Below, in pieces: positions 1 through 8,333 of a DNA stretch of 64,000 nucleotides (position 1 is the stretch's first letter; every line of letters begins with the position of its first letter). This stretch comes from Bacteroidales bacterium (lineage in GTDB: Bacteria > Bacillota > Clostridia > Lachnospirales > Lachnospiraceae): the NCBI GenBank assembly GCA_023664535.1, contig JAMPFJ010000003.1, forward strand, positions 1-64,000, read 5' to 3'. Both the position numbers and the translations under genes were made by a program. The notes beneath the pieces were generated by a model, which worked only from the letters and a program-made list of their open reading frames with translations, ran no database searches and was not told where the DNA came from.

Positions 1-42
1 CTCTCTATCGCCGCAAAAGCACTGAAGCTTTTCATTACCTAT

Positions 43-71
43 AATCTATCACGCATTTTCCATATTGTCAA
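43..71 (-). promoter_or_regulatory. Candidate sigma-A promoter reading out of the window
   Basis: On the minus strand a TTGACA -35 box (66-71) is followed after exactly 17 bases by TAGATT (43-48, 4 of 6 matches to TATAAT). The -35 box overlaps the stop codon of the small ORF to its right. It would drive a gene lying left of the window, which cannot be seen. Confidence 0.5.
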
Positions 72-238
72 CTGCTTTCCTTGCCCTTTTTCGTCATTTT
101 CTGCAGGTGGATTTTCTCATGGATATTCGTGTTATACAGGTTATAGAGGTCTGTCCCTTTCTCAATGATATTGTCAAAAGGAATTACCATGCTTCCGCAT
201 TTCATAAGACTTGTTGCTTTTCCTTTTCTTGACTTCAT
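68..238 (-). CDS. Small hypothetical protein (56 aa)
   Basis: A 56-residue basic, soluble-looking protein that I do not recognise. The ATG at 238 is preceded by a GAGGAAG ribosome binding site at good spacing; a longer TTG-initiated version to 265 has a poorer context. It contains no membrane segment and a single cysteine. It is isolated: a terminator-like hairpin closes the gene to its right (360-399) and a promoter for a gene off the left edge overlaps its stop. A 14-base dyad (299-312) lies about 60 bases upstream of its start. It may be real or a spurious short frame. Confidence 0.35.
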   Translation of the reverse strand: MKSRKGKATSLMKCGSMVIPFDNIIEKGTDLYNLYNTNIHEKIHLQKMTKKGKESS

Positions 239-298
239 CGTCCGCTTCCTCTTCTTATTTATCAAAATATACAGATATAGATATTATTATCCCTTGAG

Positions 299-312
299 TT
301 AGTCGATACTAA
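299..312. promoter_or_regulatory. Short dyad upstream of the small ORF
   Basis: TTAGT and ACTAA arms (extendable to GTTAGT/ACTAAC on the minus strand) flank a 4-base centre. The position, between a terminator and a small ORF, suits an operator. The half-sites resemble those of DtxR-type metal repressors, but the spacing differs, so the regulator is unknown. The rest of 239-404 shows only this dyad and the terminator. Confidence 0.25.
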
Positions 313-359
313 CCTTAATTTTCTGCTGTTTTTCTGCAATTTTTACTGCCCGGTTGTTC

Positions 360-399
360 AAAAAAAGAAGCCCGTCTTCCTTAGGGGAATCGAGCCTCA
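360..399 (-). terminator. Intrinsic terminator after the 150-aa membrane protein gene
   Basis: Directly downstream (minus sense) of the stop at 405 an imperfect GC-containing hairpin of about 13 pairs, including G-U pairs, runs into seven or eight T residues (360-367 on the plus strand reads as A). It closes the gnat/membrane protein unit. Confidence 0.7.
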
Positions 400-404
400 C
401 ACAA

Positions 405-857
405 TCAAATGATAAAATTGACTATTCCATAAATCAAATGACAGACTGTAAAAACAGAAATCGGAACAAGGGCTATCATATTCTTTCTATCAATGGCAAA
501 AAACATAAACGCCAAACACGGAAAAATCGTCAGTCCCAATATAATCACTGTATTTACTATACCGGCATAATAGCTTATCCAACTCACAAAATATAATAAG
601 CAGCAAATTATCACAGCAATAATCAAGGGTGTAATGCGAAATTTGCTGCTCATTCTGTTCACAAAAATGCAAAGAGCAATAACCATTAATACCTGACACA
701 CCGAAGCAATGCTATCCATCCTCACGGTAACCGATTCTGTTCTCAGCACGTCGTTTGGCGCAGGAACAGAAAACCAAATAAAATTAGGAATCATCATAAG
801 CAGGAATAATAGCAGTCCACAAATATCAAAACCTAACCTATACTTTTTCAATCTCAT
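405..857 (-). CDS. Small integral membrane protein of unknown function (150 aa)
   Basis: A 150-residue hydrophobic protein with about four predicted membrane segments (roughly residues 9-30, 52-67, 76-97 and 100-122, with a further hydrophobic C-terminus). No family motif is recognised. The start ATG (857) overlaps the stop of the upstream acetyltransferase gene in an ATGA arrangement and has an AAAGGAG site, so the two are very probably translationally coupled. A terminator follows at once, which makes it the last gene of the unit. Its function cannot be inferred from sequence. Confidence 0.75.
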   Translation of the reverse strand: MRLKKYRLGFDICGLLLFLLMMIPNFIWFSVPAPNDVLRTESVTVRMDSIASVCQVLMVIALCIFVNRMSSKFRITPLIIAVIICCLLYFVSWISYYAGIVNTVIILGLTIFPCLAFMFFAIDRKNMIALVPISVFTVCHLIYGIVNFII

Positions 858-1366
858 AACAGCTCCTTTAGTTTTGCATACATCTTCATATCAATCACCT
901 TTCCATTCTTCACCGCATTATTTCTTAATGTTCCCTCATACTGAAAATCCGCCTTTTCCAATACCCGACAAGAAGCTGTATTGTATGCAAATGGCTCTGC
1001 ATAAATACGGATAATATCACTCTTGGCAAAAACATAATCGCAAATCTGTTTTACCGCTTCAGTCATAATGCCTTTGCCCCAATATTCTTCAGCAATATAA
1101 TATCCCAACTCGGCGGTCTGCCTGTGTATGTTGCCCTGACGAAATACACCAATACTGCCAATCACTTTGTCATCTACGGTAATAGCAAAAGCAAATGTAT
1201 CGTTTTTATCTGCGGAAAGCATAGCAGAAATAAAGTCTATTCCATCCTGCTCTGTATACGGATAGGGTAAGCCATCCCGAAGATTATCCTGTATTTTTTT
1301 GTTTGAAAGAGCCGCTGCCAAATTTCCTGCATCCGATAGCCTCCATTTTCTTATCCTGCATTTCAT
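854..1366 (-). CDS. GNAT-family N-acetyltransferase, RimJ/RimL type
   Basis: A 170-aa protein of the RimJ/RimL-like GNAT family: acetyl-CoA-dependent acetylation of an amine, substrate unknown. The start of the fold (KCRIRKWRLSDAGNLAAAL) and the later stretch ELGYYIAEEYWGKGIMTEAV, which contains the acetyl-CoA pyrophosphate-binding Q/RxxGxG/A-type loop, are clear, followed by the usual NTASCRVLEKADF segment. The ATG at 1366 is chosen because GGAGGT sits eight bases upstream; a start at 1408 would add a non-homologous extension. It overlaps the next gene by four bases. Confidence 0.85.
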   Translation of the reverse strand: MKCRIRKWRLSDAGNLAAALSNKKIQDNLRDGLPYPYTEQDGIDFISAMLSADKNDTFAFAITVDDKVIGSIGVFRQGNIHRQTAELGYYIAEEYWGKGIMTEAVKQICDYVFAKSDIIRIYAEPFAYNTASCRVLEKADFQYEGTLRNNAVKNGKVIDMKMYAKLKELL

Positions 1367-1416
1367 TTCGATATACCTCCATTTCTCATTCTTTCTAATG
1401 GACTGCACCGCCTTGT

Positions 1417-1956
1417 CTAATCTTCTTTCCGCTCCACTAAATCCGTGTCCAGCGCTTCCAGATAATGCACCAGCGCCGCTCCGGACCGTTTGATAAAATA
1501 TTTTTCATCCAGTTCACCATATTTAAAGTTTTTGGCATGTCCGTCCTTTATCCGTTCCACGTACTGTTTCAATATCCGGAAAGGCAGGTAATAAAATTCG
1601 TTTCTTGCCGTAAAATAGATTAACAGAAAGCTGACACCCCCCTGCTTCTCAAAATTCTCCATAAACCTTAACTGGTGTTCATGAATATTCTGCATGGGAA
1701 AGGTATCCGTATGGCACTCCTTAGCATCAAAACAGATGGGCACCGACTGTACCACCCCGATATAATCCACCGTGGAATCCTTCTCAAAATAGGCAAGGGT
1801 GATATGTCTGGTTGCCTTGTCAATCTCAATCGGGGTAATGGGCGTCGGAATCTTCTGTACCAGCGCCAGTGATTTTTCCGCATAGATATCATTTGTCATA
1901 TTGATGAGCTCCTCGAAGCCGGAGCCCCGAAGACCTCTGGAATTCCATGTTGCCAT
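1417..1956 (-). CDS. recU: Holliday junction resolvase RecU
   Basis: A 179-aa RecU-family endonuclease, which resolves four-way DNA junctions in recombination and chromosome segregation in Firmicutes. The N-terminal NSRGLRGSGFEELIN, the DYIGV segment with its acidic residue near 64, and CFDAKE (D77, K79, E80) form the expected nuclease core. The ATG at 1956 has AAAGGAG upstream and gives the family's usual start; the frame is open further upstream, but only through the 3' part of the neighbouring gene region. In B. subtilis recU pairs with a penicillin-binding protein gene; here it follows a pseudouridine synthase gene by 38 bases. Confidence 0.9.
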   Translation of the reverse strand: MATWNSRGLRGSGFEELINMTNDIYAEKSLALVQKIPTPITPIEIDKATRHITLAYFEKDSTVDYIGVVQSVPICFDAKECHTDTFPMQNIHEHQLRFMENFEKQGGVSFLLIYFTARNEFYYLPFRILKQYVERIKDGHAKNFKYGELDEKYFIKRSGAALVHYLEALDTDLVERKED

Positions 1957-1994
1957 AGCCAACTCCTTTATCCTGTCCACTTTGGCTGTTTCCT

Positions 1995-3074
1995 TTATTC
2001 CGTAAACAGCCTGTTTTTTATTCTTGCAAATTCTTTCGGTAATTCCGCATAAAAAATTCTGCCTTTCAGTCTTTCCGGTAAGTCTTTCTCCTGTTTGGGA
2101 AAAGCAATCTCTCCGGCGTGTAAAAGCTGATGCCGTAATCCGAATTCCTTTTTCAGCACTGCATTCACACTTTTTCTTCCATATTTTCCATCTCCCACAA
2201 TGGGATGTCCCACAGAACACAAATGCGCCCGGATTTGATGGGTCTTACCGGTTACCAGCTTCACCTTCAACAAGGTAAATTCCAAATCCCCCAGTCTGCC
2301 ATAGGAAAGCGGTTCATATGCCGTTTCGATAAACGCCGGTTTTTCGATTCCCTCTGCTTCCGCTTCTTCCCGCGATTTGTAGACGACAACCTGATTATGG
2401 GAAGCTTTTTTTGTCAAAAAACCCTTTATTGTTTCCGGTGTTTTTATCTGACCGCAGACAATCGTCAGATAGTATTTATCCATCACTCTGTCCTTTAACA
2501 TCTGCGATAACAGCCGGGAGCCCTTTAGCGACATTCCCGCCAGAATAATTCCGCTGGTATTCCGGTCAAGGCGGTTACAAACCGACGGGGTAAACAAATC
2601 CTTTCTGTCATGCTTCGTATCATAATATTCCACAATCCGTTCATTTAAAGAATAATCATCCGCTTCTGCTTTTTGTGACAACAGCCCCACCGGCTTATTT
2701 AAAATCAAAATATCCTTATCCTCATAAAGAATCTCAATCCCTTTAAGCGGACTTTCTTTCATCTCCCCAAAAGAATTTTCCGTATCCGGATAACGGCTCT
2801 TTTGCTGTAAAGCGTCTCCCAGCTGTCCGTTATCCAAAGCCGGTATTTTTCCGTCCTTACGGAATTTGGAAATGGTTTCATCCGTCATGTAAACCTGCAC
2901 GGTATCACCGTCACTTAACAGTTCATTCCCGGAAGCTTTTCCGTTATTCCACTTAATATTCTTCTTCCGAAGCATTTTATAAATAAAGCTTTGCGGTGCA
3001 TCGTCCAGGTATTTTCCCAAAAACTTGTTCAGACGCTGTCCCTCATTCGCTTTACTGATTCTTATTTCCTGCAT
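1995..3074 (-). CDS. RluA/RluD-family 23S rRNA/tRNA pseudouridine synthase
   Basis: About 359 aa. An N-terminal S4-like RNA-binding domain (residues 1-65, EGQRLNKFLGKYL) precedes a catalytic domain with the RluA-family signature CNRLDRNTSGI, whose Asp is the nucleophile. TGKTHQIRAHL and GHPIVGDGKYG are the downstream conserved blocks. It isomerises uridines in structured RNA; the exact target cannot be told from sequence. The ATG at 3074 gives the canonical S4 start, and a GAGGG lies just upstream; a longer form from 3125 is possible. It lies in a run of same-strand RNA-modification genes. Confidence 0.88.
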   Translation of the reverse strand: MQEIRISKANEGQRLNKFLGKYLDDAPQSFIYKMLRKKNIKWNNGKASGNELLSDGDTVQVYMTDETISKFRKDGKIPALDNGQLGDALQQKSRYPDTENSFGEMKESPLKGIEILYEDKDILILNKPVGLLSQKAEADDYSLNERIVEYYDTKHDRKDLFTPSVCNRLDRNTSGIILAGMSLKGSRLLSQMLKDRVMDKYYLTIVCGQIKTPETIKGFLTKKASHNQVVVYKSREEAEAEGIEKPAFIETAYEPLSYGRLGDLEFTLLKVKLVTGKTHQIRAHLCSVGHPIVGDGKYGRKSVNAVLKKEFGLRHQLLHAGEIAFPKQEKDLPERLKGRIFYAELPKEFARIKNRLFTE

Positions 3075-3188
3075 AACATCCCTCAACCCGACAGATTCTC
3101 CTGTCTCCCCGATTAACCGTTGCATCTCTTAAACCGACAGGTTCTCCTAAAGCGTCACCAACAGCTCTTCCTGTCTCCTTATTAACCG

Positions 3189-4574
3189 CTACATCCATCT
3201 CCAGCCGGGAAGATATTTGTTCTTTACGGTTCCGTTCAATAGCTTTCCGAATCCTAACGGATATTGCTCTACACAGATTAAGCAGATTCCGTCCCGATAC
3301 CCTGCCGCCTCTTCGTCGGACAATTCCATCGTTTCTCCTTTCAGATACCTGACCACCCGGTCATCCTCTGCCGAAAGCGAAATGCTGTTGGAAAACTCTT
3401 CCGCCTTTAAAAACATTGCCAAAGACTGGCTTGGCTCAAAACGGTTTTTCTTCATCTCTCCCAAGTAAAGTCCACAGCGGAGAATCCGCAGCCCCTTTAC
3501 CTCCGGCATCTTTTCCGGAATATAGTACACCCTGTCCTTTTGTACGTCTAACCGGGATAAATCAAAGGGATAATCCACCGCCCGGATAAAATCCTCCGCT
3601 TCCCTGCTGAGCTTTTCCCCGGAAAAAACGTATTCCGATACCGGTATTTCCATCCCATCCGCCGGCTTTTTCTTTCCCGCCATTGCTACAAAATGCCCCT
3701 CCCCGTCTATGCGGTGAGGCCAAAGCCTCCTGCACTTGGCAAGCTCTTCATTACCGGTAAGCCCCCATTCCGGATGACCGCTGTCAAAGCCCTCTATCAT
3801 CGGAAGCTCTTTCAAGTACAGAGAATCGTCCAGCGAAAGCAGATATTCCACAGACTGTTCGTTTTCCTCTTTGGAAAAGGTGCAGGTGGAATAAATAATG
3901 GTTCCTCCCGGTTTCAGCATCCGCACAGCCTCCTTTAGAATCCCACGCTGAAGCCCCACAAACATTTCCACCCCGTTGCTCTCCCATGCCTTAATCATGC
4001 TGCTCTGCTTACGGAACATGCCTTCTCCCGAGCATGGCGCATCAATCAGGATTTTATCAAAAAAAGAAGGAAAGCGTTTTGCCAGTTCATTTGGAGCTTC
4101 ACTGGTCACCAACACATTTCCTACACCAAACACCTCAATATTTTTGAGTAATGCCTTTGCCCTGGAATTACTGATATCATTAGTAACAAGAAGCCCTGTG
4201 CCATGAAGCTTTGCAGCAAGCTCTGTGGATTTTCCCCCGGGTGCGGCGCACAAATCCAGCACCACATCCCCTTCCTCTATCGGAAGCAGGCTTGCCGTTG
4301 TCATTGCCGACGGCTCCTGTATATAGTAAAGTCCGGCAAAATAAAAGGGATGCTTCGCCGGCTTTGCTGTCTTTTCATAATAAAAGCCGTTAGGACACCA
4401 CGGCACGGCAGTCAGCGCAAAGGGCGAAATTTTACAAAAATCCTCAACAGAAATTTTTGCTGTATTCACCCGGAGCCCCTGGTGTGCCTCCCGGCAGAAA
4501 GAGGCAAGGTAATCCTCATACTCTGCCCCTAACATTTCTTTCATTTTCTCTGCAAATTTGATTGGTAACTCCAT
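3189..4574 (-). CDS. RsmF-like rRNA/tRNA cytosine-C5 methyltransferase (NOL1/NOP2/Sun)
   Basis: 461 aa. An N-terminal RNA-binding part (residues 1-90) is followed by a Rossmann SAM-binding domain with LCAAPGGKST, and the two catalytic cysteines are in DAPCSGEGMFRK and STCTFSKEENE. A C-terminal extension of about 150 aa matches the RsmF/YebU layout with PUA-like domains. Expected product is 5-methylcytosine in 16S rRNA or tRNA. It starts eight bases after the alarmone synthetase stop, so the two are probably co-transcribed. Confidence 0.88.
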   Translation of the reverse strand: MELPIKFAEKMKEMLGAEYEDYLASFCREAHQGLRVNTAKISVEDFCKISPFALTAVPWCPNGFYYEKTAKPAKHPFYFAGLYYIQEPSAMTTASLLPIEEGDVVLDLCAAPGGKSTELAAKLHGTGLLVTNDISNSRAKALLKNIEVFGVGNVLVTSEAPNELAKRFPSFFDKILIDAPCSGEGMFRKQSSMIKAWESNGVEMFVGLQRGILKEAVRMLKPGGTIIYSTCTFSKEENEQSVEYLLSLDDSLYLKELPMIEGFDSGHPEWGLTGNEELAKCRRLWPHRIDGEGHFVAMAGKKKPADGMEIPVSEYVFSGEKLSREAEDFIRAVDYPFDLSRLDVQKDRVYYIPEKMPEVKGLRILRCGLYLGEMKKNRFEPSQSLAMFLKAEEFSNSISLSAEDDRVVRYLKGETMELSDEEAAGYRDGICLICVEQYPLGFGKLLNGTVKNKYLPGWRWM

Positions 4575-4582
4575 CTTTTGTC

Positions 4583-5386
4583 CTACATAAGGCTCTGCGC
4601 CTTATAACCCTCCGAAATAATATCCAGCTGCTTGGAAAAACGTTCCAGTTGTTCCAGATTTTCGGTCTGGTACACTTTATAAAACTCTTCCTGTATTTTT
4701 AACACCTCACGTTTACTTGCTACCTTAAATAAATTCTGAATATTAGTCAGAATATCGGAAACCACCGTCGCCTTAATCTGGAAAATATTTTGTGCATCCA
4801 TAATCTCATCCCGGACAGAACCCATTTCCTCATCTAACACAAGGATGGCATCGGATGCCTTTAACAGCTTCTGTTTAATATGTTCCGGCATATTCCCCTT
4901 ATATTTATACTGCAGGGAATGTTCTATCGTCGCCCAGAAATTCATCGCAAGCGTGCGAATCTGAATCTCTGCCTGAATCCGCTTGGTCCCGTCTAACGTA
5001 TACACATCATAATAAATAATCATGTGATAGCTGCGGTAACCGCTTTCCTTCATATTATTGATATAATCCTTTTCCCGGATAACCGTCATGTCTGTACGGT
5101 TATGTATGATTTCCACTACTTTTTCAATATCTTCTACAAACTGACACATAATCCGGATTCCTGCCATATCCGATATCCGGTCGTCAATTTCTTCAATAGC
5201 AATATTTTTCTTCTGCATTTTATCCAGTATGCTGGATATCTTTTTTACCCTCCCAGTAACCTGCTCAATCGGTGAATACAGTCCTGCATTGCGATATTCT
5301 TTGATAATGTGGTTAAATTTTACCACCAGTTCATCCACCGCCAAACGGTAAGGGTCAAGAATTTCACGCCAAAGCTGAATTTCCAT
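4583..5386 (-). CDS. Small alarmone synthetase, RelQ/YjbM-like GTP pyrophosphokinase
   Basis: 267 aa with only the RelA/SpoT synthetase domain. The conserved blocks are RVKKISSILDKM, DRISDMAGIRI, SGYRSYHMI and AEIQIRTLAMNFWATIEHSLQ. There is no HD hydrolase or TGS/ACT domain, so it makes but does not degrade (p)ppGpp. It is longer than the typical 210-aa RelQ because of a C-terminal tail of about 60 residues with helical, charged character. SD GGAG precedes the ATG. It is followed eight bases later by the RsmF-like gene, linking stringent signalling to an RNA modification gene. Confidence 0.88.
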   Translation of the reverse strand: MEIQLWREILDPYRLAVDELVVKFNHIIKEYRNAGLYSPIEQVTGRVKKISSILDKMQKKNIAIEEIDDRISDMAGIRIMCQFVEDIEKVVEIIHNRTDMTVIREKDYINNMKESGYRSYHMIIYYDVYTLDGTKRIQAEIQIRTLAMNFWATIEHSLQYKYKGNMPEHIKQKLLKASDAILVLDEEMGSVRDEIMDAQNIFQIKATVVSDILTNIQNLFKVASKREVLKIQEEFYKVYQTENLEQLERFSKQLDIISEGYKAQSLM

Positions 5387-5486
5387 ATTGTAGTCACTCC
5401 ATCCTTCTCTTCATTCTTTATTCGGTCTGTTTATGTCTTCACATAATTATAATTATTTTAACATAGGCACCGAAAAAAGGAAAGAA

Positions 5487-6098
5487 TTACTCTCTCCCAA
5501 TATTCTGCAAATAGGGATAAGAATTGACAGCTTCCTCATTTCCATCCCCATTTTGTACATATATGCCAAAATGAAGATGCACCGGAAACTTTCCTTCCGT
5601 CCTTTCCTCTCCTTCCCCGGTACTTCCCATAAATCCCAGTAACTCCCCCGCTTTCACTTCCTTTCCTGCTGTGATACCGGATGCATACGAATCCAGATGT
5701 GCATAATAGTAATAGATATTATTGGGGGACGTTATCCCTATTCGGTAGCCTCCCATATACAGCCAGCCCAAATTAGTGATTTTCCCGTCCGTTGCACTGA
5801 CAATCGGAATCCGCCCCGCCTGATTCTCCTTATCCATAATGTCACACCCTTCATGCCCGCCGCTTCCCCTTGCCGCACCATAAGAGTCCTCATAAGCCAC
5901 CTCCTGCCGGTATGCCAATGGAACCGGAAAGCAGCGCATATCCGCAGTAATTATCTCCTTAAGCTGAATCTGATTTGTCCGTGTGTTTTCCCATTTTCCA
6001 CACCGGACAAGGAGAAATATCTGCATACTGTTAATCAGTACCGCTTCACTGACCAGTATGCCAAGCAGAATAAACAAACCCCTTATTTGCCTTCCCAT
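5487..6098 (-). CDS. Membrane-anchored M23-family peptidase (LytM domain)
   Basis: 203 aa. A signal-anchor (residues 7-30, rich in I/L/V) is followed by a LytM/M23 metallopeptidase domain. The zinc ligands are visible: HEGCD (HxxxD) near residue 82, then YYAHLDSY, and HLHFG near residue 176. It probably cleaves or remodels peptidoglycan or a sporulation substrate outside the membrane. It sits downstream of nucleoside salvage genes, 31 bases from the deaminase stop, with an AAGGA ribosome site. Confidence 0.85.
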   Translation of the reverse strand: MGRQIRGLFILLGILVSEAVLINSMQIFLLVRCGKWENTRTNQIQLKEIITADMRCFPVPLAYRQEVAYEDSYGAARGSGGHEGCDIMDKENQAGRIPIVSATDGKITNLGWLYMGGYRIGITSPNNIYYYYAHLDSYASGITAGKEVKAGELLGFMGSTGEGEERTEGKFPVHLHFGIYVQNGDGNEEAVNSYPYLQNIGRE

Positions 6099-6129
6099 AC
6101 AATCCTTCCTGCTGCTTTTTTATGGATTC

Positions 6130-7476
6130 CTATGCCATTTCACATTCTATTCTCCGGATAATGTAATTGGCTCTTTTGTATACCTCAACCGGGTCTTTCT
6201 TTAACCGGTATGTCCCATTGACATATAAAATATTTCCGGCAATCATCGTCATAATCACGTTTTCCGTACCGCCGCTGTAAACCAGATTATTGACCAGATG
6301 ATTGACTGGCTGCATATTGGGCTTTAATAAATCAATCAGAATAATATCCGCCTGTTTTCCCTCTGCAATCCTGTCACAGTCTTTTAATCCCAGCAGTCCC
6401 GCCCCGTTCACCGTTGCCATGGCAAGCACGTCGGCAGGGGAAACCGCCGCTGCATCCCGGTATTTTATTTTCTGAAGCGCCGCCGTCAGATACATCTCCT
6501 TAAAAAAATTCAAGCTGTTATTGCTGGCAGGACCGTCTGTACCGATGGCAACCGGAATCCCCCTTTCCAGATATTCCTTTATTGGGGCAACCCCGCTGGC
6601 AAGCTTTAAATTAGAGGACGGATTGGTTACAGCATACAGTCCTTTTGCCTTCAAAATCTCCATATCCCGCTCATCCGTATAGACCAGATGATGTCCGGCA
6701 CCGCCATATTCAAATAACCCGATGGAATCCATAAACTGAACCGGTGTCATTCCGTAACGGCTCATGCATTCCGTAACCTCTTTTCCCGTTTCGCTGTTGT
6801 GCATAAAAACCGGAGCCTCGTACTGCCGGCTCAGTTTTGCAATCTGCACCAATAATTCTTTACAGCAGCTGTATTCCGAATGAAAACCCAGCCGGTAATC
6901 CACCAGTGAGTGGCATTGATGAAACGTGGTATAATCATGAACCAGCGTATCTACGGCTTCTTTTACGTTTTTTTCTTCTGCGCCAAACACCGTCCCCGAC
7001 AGCACCACGCGAAACCCTAAATCAATACACGCTTTTGCAATCATTTCCGGATGAAAATACATTTCAAAGCTGGTGGTAATCCCATTTCTTATGTACTCCA
7101 GCACGGCAAGCTGCATCAGATAATAAATATCCTCTCTCGTAAGTCTTGCCTCTGCCGGAAAAATCTTGCTTTGCAGCCATTCCTGGAGAGGCAAATCATC
7201 GGCATAGGAGCGAAGAAATGTCATCGGTCCGTGTGCATGACAATTCTTAAACCCCGGCATAAGAAGATTTCCCATACAATCAATCTGCTCGTCAAATCCG
7301 CCGTCAGACGCTCCGTCCGCTTTTTCTCCATCTGTTTTTACCCTGTCCGGCGCTTCCGCCGGATTTTTATGGATTACCTTCTCAATAGTGTCTTCCTTAA
7401 TCCAAACCTCTCCCCAAAAAGGTTCCTCCCCCCTTTCCATGGTCAGAATCCTTGCATCATATAACCGTATACGCAT
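6130..7476 (-). CDS. mtaD: Amidohydrolase, 5-methylthioadenosine/S-adenosylhomocysteine deaminase type
   Basis: 448 aa, metal-dependent hydrolase of the MTA/SAH deaminase group. GFKNCHAHGPMTFLR gives the HxH metal site near residue 75; HNSETGKE, AGHHLVYTDERD and AIGTDGPASNN supply the remaining ligands and the catalytic Asp. It would deaminate S-adenosylhomocysteine, methylthioadenosine or adenosine. It follows the purine nucleoside phosphorylase gene by 21 bases, which fits a purine salvage unit. The ATG has a G-rich ribosome site. Substrate choice within the family is an inference. Confidence 0.82.
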   Translation of the reverse strand: MRIRLYDARILTMERGEEPFWGEVWIKEDTIEKVIHKNPAEAPDRVKTDGEKADGASDGGFDEQIDCMGNLLMPGFKNCHAHGPMTFLRSYADDLPLQEWLQSKIFPAEARLTREDIYYLMQLAVLEYIRNGITTSFEMYFHPEMIAKACIDLGFRVVLSGTVFGAEEKNVKEAVDTLVHDYTTFHQCHSLVDYRLGFHSEYSCCKELLVQIAKLSRQYEAPVFMHNSETGKEVTECMSRYGMTPVQFMDSIGLFEYGGAGHHLVYTDERDMEILKAKGLYAVTNPSSNLKLASGVAPIKEYLERGIPVAIGTDGPASNNSLNFFKEMYLTAALQKIKYRDAAAVSPADVLAMATVNGAGLLGLKDCDRIAEGKQADIILIDLLKPNMQPVNHLVNNLVYSGGTENVIMTMIAGNILYVNGTYRLKKDPVEVYKRANYIIRRIECEMA

Positions 7477-7497
7477 GATTATCCCCCCCTGACTGCT

Positions 7498-8319
7498 TTA
7501 CATCATGGAAACGGCAAGCTTTACCAGCGCCTGAAATTTCGGAGCCGCTTCGTCCGCCGCCGCTTTCACTTCCTCATGACATAAAGGTGTTTTCTGGATT
7601 CCTGCCGCCAGATTGGAAATAAAGGAAATTCCACAGATTTTCATTCCCAGATGATTTGCCGCAACAGCTTCCACCGCAGTACTCATTCCCACTGCCGATG
7701 CACCGAGAAGCTTACACATTTTAATCTCTGCCGGCGTTTCATAGCTTGGTCCGGTGAGCTGAAGATATACACCCTCCTTTAATGGGATGTTCAGCCGTTT
7801 TCCGCATTGTCTCAACATTTCCTGCAGTTCTTTATCGTATATGGCGCTCATATCGGGAAACCGCACTCCGAATTTCTCCTCATTTTTTCCCAGCAGCGGA
7901 TTAGGCACAAAACAGGAAATATGGTCGGTAATCATCATTAAATCTCCGCACTGGAAACCGTCTCCTATTCCTCCCGCCGCATTGGTTAAAAACAGCTTTT
8001 CTGCTCCCATTGCCTGCATCAGCCGTACCGGAAGAACCACTTCCTCCATGGTGTAACCCTCGTAATAATGCACTCTGCCCTGCATAATCACCACCGGCGT
8101 TTCCTCTACATAACCGAAGACAAACCGCCCCTCATGTCCGGCTACGGTAGACCTCGGAAATCCGTCAATCTCCGAATAAGCCAGCGTATCCGCAATCCGA
8201 ATCTGTTCTGCAAAATTCCCCAGTCCCGAGCCTAAAACCAATGCCACCCTCGGCTTAAAGTCCGTTTTTTTTCTGACACAGGCAAGACAGGACTGTACGC
8301 GTTCAAGCATTTCCCCCAT
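7498..8319 (-). CDS. punA: Purine nucleoside phosphorylase
   Basis: 273 aa, trimeric-type purine nucleoside phosphorylase. Visible motifs are LGSGLGNFAEQI (phosphate loop), GHEGRFVFG, MQGRVHYYEGYTMEEV, FLTNAAGGI and AVGMSTAVEAVAANH. It splits purine (deoxy)ribonucleosides to base and (deoxy)ribose-1-phosphate, which DeoB, encoded 6.7 kb upstream, can convert further. SD GAGGAG precedes the ATG. It lies 14 bases after the L,D-transpeptidase stop. In B. subtilis the homologous pupG is likewise between drm (deoB) and dacF. Confidence 0.92.
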   Translation of the reverse strand: MGEMLERVQSCLACVRKKTDFKPRVALVLGSGLGNFAEQIRIADTLAYSEIDGFPRSTVAGHEGRFVFGYVEETPVVIMQGRVHYYEGYTMEEVVLPVRLMQAMGAEKLFLTNAAGGIGDGFQCGDLMMITDHISCFVPNPLLGKNEEKFGVRFPDMSAIYDKELQEMLRQCGKRLNIPLKEGVYLQLTGPSYETPAEIKMCKLLGASAVGMSTAVEAVAANHLGMKICGISFISNLAAGIQKTPLCHEEVKAAADEAAPKFQALVKLAVSMM

Positions 8320-8333
8320 ACTGTTCTCCTCTT

